In this document: positions 8,313 through 16,814 of the stretch, piece after piece
Numbering within the stretch: the stretch's first letter is position 1
Layout: the number at the start of each line of letters is the position of its first letter
DNA from: CAWCUK01 sp963798775
GTDB taxonomy: Bacteria; Bacteroidota; Ignavibacteria; Ignavibacteriales; Ignavibacteriaceae
Assembly: GCA_963798775.1 (NCBI GenBank)
Contig: CAWCUK010000003.1
Coordinates: 124,001-188,000, forward strand
Length of the DNA: 64,000 nucleotides
Direction of reading: 5' to 3'
Program-made: the position numbers and the translations under genes
The notes under the pieces: generated by a model
The model's database searches: none
What the model saw: the letters and a program-made list of their open reading frames with translations, nothing else
What the model was told of the DNA's origin: nothing

Positions 8313-10154
8313 ATGAAAACGATAAAAACAATAATATTATTTGCCGTGTGTGCAATAGCGGTGTTTGCTCAGAAAAATGATGTAAATAAAAATGAAGCTA
8401 TTGCAAAAGTAGGTCCGATAAAAATTTCAGCCGATGAATTTAAACAGCGATTTGAACTTGTCCCTCAACTATACGGAAAGAATAAAGAGAATATTGAAGA
8501 AAAGAAACACGACTTGCTGTATTCCTTAATTGCGGAAAAGCTTTGGGCTCTGGAAGCTGAGGATCTTAACCTTGATACAACCGCGATAATGAAAACTACT
8601 TTTCAAGCGGTAGAAAAAATGTACGTGAGAGATGCTCTTTATAACAATGAAATTAAGAGTAAAGTTAATGTTTCTGAAGATGAATTAACCGACGCGATGA
8701 AAAAATATTTTGAAAAATATAATCTTAGCGTAATATTTACTCAGGATTCCGTTAAAGGATATAACATATTTTCTTCGCTTAAAAACGGGACTTCGTTTGA
8801 TTCTATAAAAGCGAAGCAGATTTATCAAATACCTAATGTTGATTTACGCTTCGGAGAAATGGAGCCGGAAGTTGAAAACGAAATCTATAAATTGAATACC
8901 GGTGATTTTACTGTCCCGATCAAATCCAAGTCAGGCTGGCTTATATTCAAATTGGATAGCATATCTCCGCTTTCCTATACCAAAAAAGATGTTAACGAAA
9001 GTTTGAAGAAAGTTGATGAAATTATTCGTCAAAGAAAAACCGATAAATATTATAACAGCTTCGTTAAAAAGTTTTTTGCCGATAAAAAGGTCTCCGCTGA
9101 AGGTGATCTTTTCTGGGCGGTATCTGACAAAGTAACACATCTTCTTTCTCAAAAGAAAAAAATTGAATCCATTCCCGATACTATGGATGTAAAACTTGAA
9201 GCCGCGGATATTTTAAGAATGGAAAATGAATTCGGTGCCGATACGTTAAAAATGATTTTCATCAAATTTAAAGAAGATCCTTTTTCAGTTAAAGATTTTT
9301 TACGTTATCTTATCTTCGATGGTTTCTATACAAAATCTGTTGATCCGAAAATAATTGCCGCGAAACTAAACGCGCGTGTAAGTCTACTAATTAAAAATGA
9401 ACTTCTTGCCAAAGAAGGTTTAAGAAGAGGACTTCAAAATCTTCCCGATGTTAAAGAATCAATTGATATGTGGAAAGAAAATTATTTGGCTAAAATTCTT
9501 AAAGATAAATTTATGGATTCTGTTTCAGTTAGCGATGAAGATGTTTATAATTATTATCAATCATTACATGATACTTCAGCTCAAAGCCAGGTACAGGTTA
9601 ATATTCTGGAAATTTTAACCGATAGTCTTGATGTGGTTAAAAAAGTTTTAGATGAACTTGATAATGGTGCGGATTTTCGGGAATTAGCAAAAAAATATAC
9701 TAAACGAGCTTGGACAAAAAGTAAAGGCGGAGAATTTGGATTCTTCCCGGTTACAATGTACGGCCAATTAGGCAAAAAAGCCGCGAGTATGGAAATAGGA
9801 GAAGTATACGGTCCCATTAAACTTTCGGAAGGTTATTCAATTTTTAAATTGATTGGGAAAAAGAAAACAGAAAACGGTTTTACTGGAAATTTTGAAGATT
9901 CGAAAGATAAACTGAGGCAGGAACTTATTTTTAAAAAACTGAGTGAATTTTTTATAAATCATACTGTTATGATGGCAAATAAATACGGTGTAAAAATTAA
10001 TGAAAATACTCTCAGTTCGCTAAATCTACAAAATTTAAATATGTTCGCGATTAGGTATATGGGGTTCGGCGGCCGTATTACTGCCGTTCCGGTTGTTCTT
10101 CCTTTTACTGAATGGTATGAACAGTGGAAAAATAAAAAACAAATTGTTCCTTAA
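8313..10154 (+). CDS. Periplasmic PpiC/SurA-type peptidyl-prolyl isomerase
   Basis: 613 residues with a signal peptide (MKTIKTIILFAVCAIAVFAQ). The N-terminal part (about 30-150) is helical and SurA_N-like. A degenerate parvulin-like domain lies at about 150-235 (ending SGWLIFKLDSI), and a clearer parvulin domain at about 422-515, with the features A-x-x-Y/L-x-x-x-x-x-x-K-G-G-E-x-G-x-F and the end GYSIFKLIGKK. These proteins assist folding of outer-membrane and secreted proteins in the periplasm. The start codon follows the previous stop with no gap. The first domain lacks much of the parvulin consensus and may be a substrate-binding module. Confidence 0.85.
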   Translation: MKTIKTIILFAVCAIAVFAQKNDVNKNEAIAKVGPIKISADEFKQRFELVPQLYGKNKENIEEKKHDLLYSLIAEKLWALEAEDLNLDTTAIMKTTFQAVEKMYVRDALYNNEIKSKVNVSEDELTDAMKKYFEKYNLSVIFTQDSVKGYNIFSSLKNGTSFDSIKAKQIYQIPNVDLRFGEMEPEVENEIYKLNTGDFTVPIKSKSGWLIFKLDSISPLSYTKKDVNESLKKVDEIIRQRKTDKYYNSFVKKFFADKKVSAEGDLFWAVSDKVTHLLSQKKKIESIPDTMDVKLEAADILRMENEFGADTLKMIFIKFKEDPFSVKDFLRYLIFDGFYTKSVDPKIIAAKLNARVSLLIKNELLAKEGLRRGLQNLPDVKESIDMWKENYLAKILKDKFMDSVSVSDEDVYNYYQSLHDTSAQSQVQVNILEILTDSLDVVKKVLDELDNGADFRELAKKYTKRAWTKSKGGEFGFFPVTMYGQLGKKAASMEIGEVYGPIKLSEGYSIFKLIGKKKTENGFTGNFEDSKDKLRQELIFKKLSEFFINHTVMMANKYGVKINENTLSSLNLQNLNMFAIRYMGFGGRITAVPVVLPFTEWYEQWKNKKQIVP

Positions 10155-10210
10155 TGTTATATTTTTTACTCTATTTTTGATAAAGTTTTTATAGAAGGAG
10201 TACTTTTTAA

Positions 10211-10753
10211 ATGGAAATGAAATTAAAAGCTACAACTATTTTAGGGATAGTTCATAATGGTGAAGCTGCTATTGGGGGAGACGGACAAGTTTCTCTCGGT
10301 AATACAGTTATGAAACATAACGCGAAAAAAATAAGAAAAATCGCTAACGGAAAGGTTGTCTGCGGTTTTGCCGGCGCTTCTGCTGACGCGTTTACTTTAA
10401 TGGAGCGTTTTGAAGATAAGCTTGAACAATACAGCGGTAATGTACATCGTGCGGCAGTTGAATTGGCAAAGGATTGGCGCACTGATAAATATCTCAGAAA
10501 ATTAGAAGCGATGCTTGCGATAATTACCGAAGATAACGCGCTGGTTATTTCCGGCAACGGCGATGTAATTGAACCGGATGATCAAATTGTCGCTATCGGT
10601 TCTGGCGGCATGTATGCATTAGCCGCCGCAAAAATGTTAAAGAAATATAGTAATCTTTCCGCTAAACAAATTGTGGAAGAAGCTCTTAAAACAGCTTCGG
10701 AAATATGTATTTATACAAACGAAAAAATTAATGTTGAAGTTATTGAAAAATAA
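10211..10753 (+). CDS. hslV: ATP-dependent protease proteolytic subunit HslV
   Basis: 180 residues, full length. HslV is the threonine peptidase that forms a double hexamer and degrades unfolded proteins together with HslU. The catalytic Thr is the first of the TT pair in KATTILGI (residue 8); E. coli HslV begins directly M-T-T, so this protein carries a short propeptide or uses a later start. Family blocks IGGDGQVSLGNTVMKHNAKK, CGFAGASADAFTL, ELAKDWRTDKYLRKLEAM and IGSGGMYALAAAK are present. A GAAGGAG ribosome binding site (about 10194-10200) precedes the ATG. hslU follows after 13 bp. Confidence 0.97.
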   Translation: MEMKLKATTILGIVHNGEAAIGGDGQVSLGNTVMKHNAKKIRKIANGKVVCGFAGASADAFTLMERFEDKLEQYSGNVHRAAVELAKDWRTDKYLRKLEAMLAIITEDNALVISGNGDVIEPDDQIVAIGSGGMYALAAAKMLKKYSNLSAKQIVEEALKTASEICIYTNEKINVEVIEK

Positions 10754-10766
10754 TATCGGATTTAAA

Positions 10767-12140
10767 ATGAAAAAAAAAGAAATGAAGGAATTTACGCCTT
10801 CTCAAATAGTTACTGAACTTAATAAATATATTATTGGCCAAAATGAGGCAAAAAGAGCTGTTGCAATAGCCTTAAGAAATAGATGGCGCCGCCAGCAAGT
10901 TACTAATGAACTTAAAGATGAAATTCTTCCCAATAATATTATTCTAATAGGGCCTACTGGAGTTGGAAAAACAGAAATTGCCAGAAGATTGGCAAAACTT
11001 GCTCAAGCACCGTTTATAAAGGTTGAAGCTTCTAAATTTACAGAAGTTGGCTACGTAGGAAGAGATGTTGAATCAATGATTCGCGATTTAACAGATTCTG
11101 CGGTAAATATGGTCAAATCAGAAAAAACATTAGAAGTAAAATCAAAAGCTGAAGAAATAGCAGAAGAAAAAATACTTGATATATTAATTCCTCCGGTTAA
11201 AAAAGCCGCTAACGCCGGTGAAGTTACCGAAGAAGAAAATACTGAAGCATATCAAAACCAAAAAACTCGCGAATGGATGAATGAAAAACTGAAAAAAGGC
11301 GAACTTGATAATAAAATGATAGAGTTCGATGCGACGGCTCAATCTAATTTAGGTATGCAGGTTCTAGGTCCTTTCGGTGTTGATGATATGGGAATAAATT
11401 TTCAGGAAATTATGGGCAACATTATGCCCAAGAAAAAGAAGAAAAGGAAAACAACAATTTCCGAAGCAAGAAATATTATAACTCAAGAAGAAGCCCAAAA
11501 ATTAATAGATATGGAAGCCGTTCAAAAAGAAGCTATTGAACGTGTAGAAAATTCCGGAATAATATTTATAGATGAAATTGATAAAGTTGCGGGCGGCGGA
11601 AAAGGCCAAGGCCCTGATGTATCGAGAGAAGGTGTACAGAGAGATCTTCTTCCCATTGTAGAAGGTTCTAATGTAAATACAAAATACGGCGTTGTAAGAA
11701 CCGATCATATTTTATTTATTGCTTCAGGCGCTTTTCATGTATCAAAACCATCTGATCTTATTCCTGAACTTCAGGGAAGATTCCCGATTAGAGTTGAACT
11801 TAAAAGTTTAACACAAGATGATTTCGTGCAGATTTTAACTACTCCGCAAAACGCGCTGCTAAAACAGTATATGGCGCTTCTGGAAACAGAAGATGTTAAA
11901 TTGTCTTTTACTGATGACGGAATTAGAGAAATTGCCCGAATTGCTTCGGAGGTAAATGAGGAAGTAGAAAATATCGGCGCGAGAAGGTTACATACAATTC
12001 TTACAACTTTGCTTGATGAAATTTTATTTGATGTACCGGATAAAATTCCTTCCGAAAAAGTTAGTATAACTGCCGAAGTAGTTAAAGAAAAGCTTGATAG
12101 AATTGTTAAGAATAGAGATTTGAGTAAATATATTCTTTAA
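10767..12140 (+). CDS. hslU: ATP-dependent protease ATPase subunit HslU
   Basis: 457 residues. It is the AAA+ unfoldase partner of HslV. The start is set at the ATG at 10767 (MKKKEMKEFTPSQIVTELNK), since upstream in-frame starts lie inside hslV. Walker A is GPTGVGKTE (62-70), the pore loop GYVGRD (about 95-100), and Walker B GIIFIDEIDK (about 263-272). The intermediate domain (about 110-240) has a basic KKKKKRK patch. The sensor-2 segment IGARRLHTILTTLLDE and the HslV-docking tail (NRDLSKYIL) are present. It is followed by a strong terminator. Confidence 0.97.
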   Translation: MKKKEMKEFTPSQIVTELNKYIIGQNEAKRAVAIALRNRWRRQQVTNELKDEILPNNIILIGPTGVGKTEIARRLAKLAQAPFIKVEASKFTEVGYVGRDVESMIRDLTDSAVNMVKSEKTLEVKSKAEEIAEEKILDILIPPVKKAANAGEVTEEENTEAYQNQKTREWMNEKLKKGELDNKMIEFDATAQSNLGMQVLGPFGVDDMGINFQEIMGNIMPKKKKKRKTTISEARNIITQEEAQKLIDMEAVQKEAIERVENSGIIFIDEIDKVAGGGKGQGPDVSREGVQRDLLPIVEGSNVNTKYGVVRTDHILFIASGAFHVSKPSDLIPELQGRFPIRVELKSLTQDDFVQILTTPQNALLKQYMALLETEDVKLSFTDDGIREIARIASEVNEEVENIGARRLHTILTTLLDEILFDVPDKIPSEKVSITAEVVKEKLDRIVKNRDLSKYIL

Positions 12141-12160
12141 TTAAGAATAGAAAAAATATT

Positions 12161-12197
12161 AACGGAGATATAAATTTTTGTATCTCCGTTTTTTTTA
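12161..12197 (+). terminator. Rho-independent terminator of hslVU
   Basis: Perfect 10-bp stem AACGGAGATA (12161-12170) / TATCTCCGTT (12181-12190) with a 10-nt loop, followed by a run of T. Confidence 0.92.
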
Positions 12198-12228
12198 TGT
12201 TCATCTCTAGTTTTGAAGGGGAGAGAAA

Positions 12229-12435
12229 TTAATAAGGACAATGCCTGCAGCCGCTGCCGCAGCAAAATCCACGCTGTAAATGATAATATGCCGTAAAAAC
12301 AGTTAAACCTGTTTTCGGATCAATATATGTCATCTCTTTATTCTCAAATGCTTTCTCATGAATTGTTATAATCGCCTGATAAAAGGGATCTTCTTTGGAG
12401 AGTCTTTTAGGTTTAGGAATTTCTGTATTAGCCAT
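12229..12435 (-). CDS. DUF5522 domain small cysteine protein
   Basis: 68 residues. The C-terminal block F-C-C-G-S-G-C-R-H-C-P-Y and the central TVFTAYYHLQRG are the DUF5522 signature. The four closely spaced cysteines and a histidine suggest metal binding. Function is unknown; related domains are sometimes fused to or located near oxidoreductases. It is a single gene, convergent with hslU. Confidence 0.85.
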   Translation of the reverse strand: MANTEIPKPKRLSKEDPFYQAIITIHEKAFENKEMTYIDPKTGLTVFTAYYHLQRGFCCGSGCRHCPY

Positions 12436-12751
12436 TATCCTTTGAAATTTTTTAATAGAAAAAATATAATTATTGTGAATTAAACAATTTTTTAATGTCG
12501 CAAAATCATTCTAATTACTTCTAACAAAATTATTTACTAAAAGTTTCAATTTATATTCCTATAATGTATAGTAATTTAATTCCGTTTGTCTTAAATAATA
12601 TCCACACATCATTTACTAATTCCGTAAAAATGAACATCGGTTTATATTTACTATAGGCATGAAGATTGATTTCCCGAATCAGGTAATAATATGTTATTCA
12701 ATAATTTATAATATTCTCTAAATTGATTTTTAAAATTTCCTTAGGAGGAAA
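12436..12751. other. Intergenic region, divergent promoters
   Basis: 316 bp, very AT-rich, between divergent genes. No gene, RNA or clear repeat was seen. The right end carries a strong AGGAGG-type ribosome binding site (about 12742-12748) before the envelope-protein gene. Confidence 0.6.
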
Positions 12752-13732
12752 ATGAGAATGAAAAATTTACTGTTTTTAATATTTATTCTTTTAATTTCTG
12801 TCGGAGCAGCTTCCGCGCAAGATAAAGACACTATTATTGTTAAAAATGATGACGGAACTAAAGATACTATTATTGTAAATAATGAAGAAGATTATTCCGG
12901 TAATCACTCATTTCGTCATCATAGATGGGGAAAATGGAATTTTGATGTCTGGTCTGAAGAGTTTTCCGGAAGACCGACGATTTCTGCTATATTCGGTATG
13001 TCAAATCCTACAATTAAAGATTTTAATGAATCTCTAACTGATCCTGGTTTGTTAGAATTGAAACTTGGTTATACAAGCAAAAGTTCAACTTCCACAGCTG
13101 AAGGTATTCTAAAATATCATTTCCGTTTTTTGTTCTTAAGTAATTTTAGTAAAGATTTAAGTACTAAAGATTCTTCGAACGGAATAGAGACAAAAGCATG
13201 GCGTTTCGGTTTGGGAAGATCTAATGGCTATGGATATAAATTCGGTTCATCCGCAGTATTACTTTATAATTCGTATAGTTTAGATTGGTCAAAAGTTGAT
13301 GTAAAAACTTTCCCTTTGACGATTCAGCTTTTAAACAATTCGAAACTTATTTCAGATATGGAAAAGTTAAATTTATATGACGGAACTATCAGATTCGGAA
13401 CAAGCTCCGAAGGCGGAATAAAAATTCAAATAATACCGCAAATAACACTTGATGCCGGTTATGAAAGATCAGTGATTTTTCAAAGACACCTTTTCTGGAA
13501 GTGGCTGGGAAGTGCTGTTATTGAAGCGGCTGGCCAAATAGCTGTTGATAATTTTGTAAATGAAATAATGGATTTTTCACCGTACGCCGTACCGGTTGTA
13601 AATTTCGTTTTAAAAAATGCTCTTTCTTACGGAGTTTATGAATTACGACACGAAAAAATGAACTGGCCTTTTAAGTCCGCGGCACCACTTTCCTACGATC
13701 AGTTTAAATTTGGTGTTACTTTTGTCTTCTAA
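12752..13732 (+). CDS. Putative outer-membrane beta-barrel protein
   Basis: 326 residues. A signal peptide ends A-S-A-Q-D (about residues 20-24), and a Thr/Ile/Asp-rich spacer of two near-repeats (DTIIVKNDDGTK / DTIIVNNEE) follows. The rest alternates polar and hydrophobic residues in the way of beta strands and ends with F-G-V-T-F-V-F, the terminal aromatic typical of outer-membrane barrels. There are no motifs tied to a known function. AGGAGG lies 4 bases before the first ATG and 10 before a second ATG at 12758, which may be the real start (MKNLLFLIF). It has its own terminator. Confidence 0.6.
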   Translation: MRMKNLLFLIFILLISVGAASAQDKDTIIVKNDDGTKDTIIVNNEEDYSGNHSFRHHRWGKWNFDVWSEEFSGRPTISAIFGMSNPTIKDFNESLTDPGLLELKLGYTSKSSTSTAEGILKYHFRFLFLSNFSKDLSTKDSSNGIETKAWRFGLGRSNGYGYKFGSSAVLLYNSYSLDWSKVDVKTFPLTIQLLNNSKLISDMEKLNLYDGTIRFGTSSEGGIKIQIIPQITLDAGYERSVIFQRHLFWKWLGSAVIEAAGQIAVDNFVNEIMDFSPYAVPVVNFVLKNALSYGVYELRHEKMNWPFKSAAPLSYDQFKFGVTFVF

Positions 13733-13741
13733 TTTGCTTAC

Positions 13742-13784
13742 AAGCCTTGAAGATTTATCGCAGTCCTCAAGGCTTTGTCTTTTA
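13742..13784 (+). terminator. Terminator after the barrel-like protein
   Basis: AAGCCTTGA (13742-13750) pairs with TCAAGGCTT (13767-13775), followed by TGTCTTTTATT. The 16-nt loop is longer than ideal. It also lies at the 3' end of the convergent gene and may serve both. Confidence 0.75.
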
Positions 13785-14924
13785 TTCAAATTTTATTTTT
13801 AAATTTATTATTTCAGAATCGCTTCCTAACCGAACCGGCGGACCCCAAGTTCCGGCACCGCAGCTTACGTAATATTGTGTGTTCCCTAATTTCAGATAAC
13901 CCCAGCTCACTTTATAAATCATATTTGTAATTATGTTGTTCGGCCACATTTGTCCGTGATGTGTATGCCCGGAAAGCTGAAGATCAACATTATTTTTTTC
14001 CGCGTCTTCCAAACCAAACGGAGTATGGTCCATCAAAATTACCGGGAAGTTTTTATCCACGTTTTCTAAAATTGTTTCAAGCGAAGCGCGTTTTTCATTT
14101 GAAAATTGATTTATACTTCTATCATCTCTCGCGGCAATATAAAATCCTTCATCAATCTTTATCGCGGAATCACGAAGAACAACTATTCCGTAATCCTCCA
14201 TAAATTTTACCGATTCTTTTACTCCCGTTATAAACTCATGATTTCCGGTTGAAGCATAAACTCCGTATTTGGATTTAATTTCTCGAAAATTATTCCCGAT
14301 CCCTCTTTCCCTTAAAACCTTTGGTTTGTCGTCAACAATATCTCCCGGAAGAAGGACAACATCGGGATTAAGTTTATTTATTTTGTTAATAATATTTTTT
14401 AAAAATGAAGCATTATCCATAGGTGAAAGATGAATATCCGAAACAACCGCCGCGTTTAATTCGGTTAAACTACTGCTGCCTTTGGGAATAATCAGATTAA
14501 GTGTGCGTACTTTTAAATTTCGAGAGTTAATAAAACCGGCCGCAACAGTTAATGTTATAATTACAACTACAATTAAGGCTGTTATTTCTTTTGTTTTTAT
14601 ATAATTTTGTTCAAACGATTGAGGGAAAAAATTAAACCAATGGTTTGCGAGCCTGAGAAGATCGATAAAAACTATCGCCAGAAAAAAGTAAAGAATAAAA
14701 GCGAACCAGAAAGAACCGATCCAAAGCATTCCGTCGTATAAAATTCGCGGAAGATAATTAACTAAAAATTTTGCCGCTATATAGGAAAGCGAAACGATTA
14801 TAAATATAACCAGATAAAAAATTTTGAAATGCGGATAATTTACAAGCGCCTGCCAACCGCGAATAAAAATATAATAATTTATCGCGGCGTAAAGCGTAAA
14901 AAAAATCGAGAAGAATAAAACCAT
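13782..14924 (-). CDS. Membrane-anchored metallophosphoesterase (YkuE-like)
   Basis: 380 residues. The first ~150 residues form four to five membrane helices. The calcineurin-type domain follows with VVSDIHLSP (metal-binding D and H), LLPGDIVDD, STGNHEF, MDHTPFG and LSGHTHHGQMWP. This order (D-x-H, G-D, G-N-H-E, H, G-H-x-H) is complete, so two metals should bind. YkuE-type relatives act at the outer face of the membrane, some on lipid-linked phosphates such as lipid A precursors; the substrate here is not known. Confidence 0.9.
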   Translation of the reverse strand: MVLFFSIFFTLYAAINYYIFIRGWQALVNYPHFKIFYLVIFIIVSLSYIAAKFLVNYLPRILYDGMLWIGSFWFAFILYFFLAIVFIDLLRLANHWFNFFPQSFEQNYIKTKEITALIVVVIITLTVAAGFINSRNLKVRTLNLIIPKGSSSLTELNAAVVSDIHLSPMDNASFLKNIINKINKLNPDVVLLPGDIVDDKPKVLRERGIGNNFREIKSKYGVYASTGNHEFITGVKESVKFMEDYGIVVLRDSAIKIDEGFYIAARDDRSINQFSNEKRASLETILENVDKNFPVILMDHTPFGLEDAEKNNVDLQLSGHTHHGQMWPNNIITNMIYKVSWGYLKLGNTQYYVSCGAGTWGPPVRLGSDSEIINLKIKFE

Positions 14925-15003
14925 ATTTCCCTTAATTTGTTTATTTTCAGAACAAAAATAATAAAAGAAAAGTTCTCATTTCTTAATAACAACTAAAAAT
15001 AAA

Positions 15004-15798
15004 ATGAAAAAAATACTGCTTTGCTTTGTTATCATTTCCGCCGGTATATTCGCTCAATCTAAATTAGATACTCTTGTGGTTCTAACATATAATATTCATC
15101 ATGGCGAGGGAATTGACAGTACAGTAAATCTGCAAAGATTTGCCGATTTACTAAAAAAATATCATGTAGATATAGCCGCTTTCCAAGAAGTTGATAAAGG
15201 AGTGGAAAGAACTAACGGAATTGATATAATGCGCGAAATTTCAGCGTTAACTGAAATGGATTATTATTTCGACAAAAATATAAGCTATCAAGGCGGTGAA
15301 TATGGTAACGCTATTATTACAAAATTGCCGGTTCTCGAGAAATCAAATCTTCATTATAAAATGATAAGAGAAGGTGAGCAGCGAGGACTGCTGCGGGTAG
15401 TTACTAAGTTTAATGATTTTCAATTCGCTTTTGCAGATACACATATTGATTTCCGCGGCGATGATTCCGAAAGGGTTCTTAATGTTGGAGAAATAAAAAA
15501 CACCGCGAAAAAATATTCATCAATGCCTCTAATTGTGTGCGGAGATTTTAACGATACACCAAACAGCAGAACTCATAATCTTATGAAAGAAGATTTTATA
15601 GATGTTTGGGAAGCTGTTGGTAACGGCGAAGGTTTATCTTATTCAACCGAAAAACCAAAAAAAAGAATTGATTATATTTTTCTTAAAAATCCAGACAACG
15701 GTGAAATAAGTTTTAAACCTGTATCAATAGAAGTTCTTCACTCGGATGCGAGCGATCATTTGCCGGTATTGGCCAAATTTTTATTAATTCAAAAATAA
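15004..15798 (+). CDS. Exported endonuclease/exonuclease/phosphatase family hydrolase
   Basis: 264 residues with a signal peptide (MKKILLCFVIISAGIFAQ). EEP-fold motifs run in order: LTYNIHHGEG, AFQEVDKG (metal-binding Glu), GNAIITKLP, DTHIDFRG, VCGDFNDTPNS (D-x-N) and SDASDHLPV (D-H catalytic pair). This superfamily cuts phosphodiester bonds in lipids, nucleic acids or sugar phosphates; the Y-N-I-H-H-G-x-G start is common in exported proteins of unknown substrate. It probably acts in the periplasm. Confidence 0.88.
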   Translation: MKKILLCFVIISAGIFAQSKLDTLVVLTYNIHHGEGIDSTVNLQRFADLLKKYHVDIAAFQEVDKGVERTNGIDIMREISALTEMDYYFDKNISYQGGEYGNAIITKLPVLEKSNLHYKMIREGEQRGLLRVVTKFNDFQFAFADTHIDFRGDDSERVLNVGEIKNTAKKYSSMPLIVCGDFNDTPNSRTHNLMKEDFIDVWEAVGNGEGLSYSTEKPKKRIDYIFLKNPDNGEISFKPVSIEVLHSDASDHLPVLAKFLLIQK

Positions 15799-15823
15799 TT
15801 TTTCATAAAATAAATAAAATTCG

Positions 15824-16768
15824 TTGCAGAACTTAATATTATCATTAAATCTCGTAGCTCCCGTTTTCCTGCTTGTAGGTATCGGTTATTTCTTAAAAAG
15901 AATTGAGATTATAAACGATAATTTTGTTTCAATCTCTTCTAAGGTTGTATTTTCGGTTTCGCTTCCCGCCTTAATTTTCAGTGAGATATCCAATTTAAAT
16001 TTTGAAGAAATTTTTGATCTTAAGCTCGTGGTATTTATTTATATTCTAACTATCGTGTCTTTTATCCTAATTTGGATTTTTGCAATTCCATATTTGAAAA
16101 ATAAAAAAGATAGGGCAGCTTTTATTCAAGGAAGCTTTCGCGGAAATTTCGCGATAATCGGTTTGGCGATTATAGTAAATGTTTACGGAAATAATGTACT
16201 CGGCAAAGCAAGTCTTCTTTTAGCGTTCATAATTCCGCTTTACAATATTCTTTCTGTAATTGTTTTAACCGTTGGTTTAAAAGAAAAATCAGAGTTAAAA
16301 TTAACTTCCACTATTTGGGAAATTCTGAAAAACCCGTTGATATTAGCGGTTGTAGCCGCACTGCCGTTTTCTTATTTTCATATTCAGTTAAATTTTGTAG
16401 TAACAAAATCTATCAGTTATTTAGCCGCGCTTACGCTGCCTTTAGCTTTAATTGGGATAGGCGGGTTTTTATCTTTTAAAGGAATTCGAAAGGATTTTCT
16501 TGTTTCACTATTTTCAACAGTCATAAAAATTGTTCTAATTCCTGCCGCTGCCGTTTATGCCGCTTATCTTTTAGGATTTAAAGATGAAAATATAGGATTA
16601 ATATTTATCCTTTTTTCTTGCCCAACGGCAATAGCAAGTTTTATTATGGCTGACGCAATGGGAGCCAACAGCCGTTTGGCCGCTCATATTTTATTGATGA
16701 CAACATTGGGTTCAATAGTTTCTATTACTTTAGGACTTTTTATTTTAAAACAGAATGGTTTGATGTAA
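15824..16768 (+). CDS. AEC (auxin efflux carrier) family transporter
   Basis: 314 residues and about ten hydrophobic helices in two five-helix halves. Typical AEC features are the N-terminal LVAPVFLLVGIGYFLKR, the helix-crossing region FSVSLPALIFSEIS, and the second-half AALTLPLALIGIGG and FSCPTAIASFIMADAMG. It is an inner-membrane carrier for small organic acids or related solutes; the substrate cannot be read from the sequence. The start is a TTG at 15824; no better ATG lies upstream in frame. It is convergent with carB. Confidence 0.88.
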   Translation: MQNLILSLNLVAPVFLLVGIGYFLKRIEIINDNFVSISSKVVFSVSLPALIFSEISNLNFEEIFDLKLVVFIYILTIVSFILIWIFAIPYLKNKKDRAAFIQGSFRGNFAIIGLAIIVNVYGNNVLGKASLLLAFIIPLYNILSVIVLTVGLKEKSELKLTSTIWEILKNPLILAVVAALPFSYFHIQLNFVVTKSISYLAALTLPLALIGIGGFLSFKGIRKDFLVSLFSTVIKIVLIPAAAVYAAYLLGFKDENIGLIFILFSCPTAIASFIMADAMGANSRLAAHILLMTTLGSIVSITLGLFILKQNGLM

Positions 16769-16779
16769 GAAGTGAATGA

Positions 16780-16801
16780 GACTGCTTTTTTTCAAGCAGT
16801 C
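16780..16801. terminator. Hairpin between convergent AEC gene and carB
   Basis: GACTGCTT (16780-16787) / AAGCAGTC (16794-16801) with a T-rich 6-nt loop. It lies between two convergent stops and lacks a strong T-run on either side, so it is probably a weak two-way terminator. Confidence 0.55.
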
Positions 16802-16814
16802 CCTTTGAAAATAA

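Noticed and set aside
10671..10766. Upstream extension of hslU to 10671
   Set aside because: It would overlap hslV by 83 bp and adds residues absent from the family; the ATG at 10767 fits.
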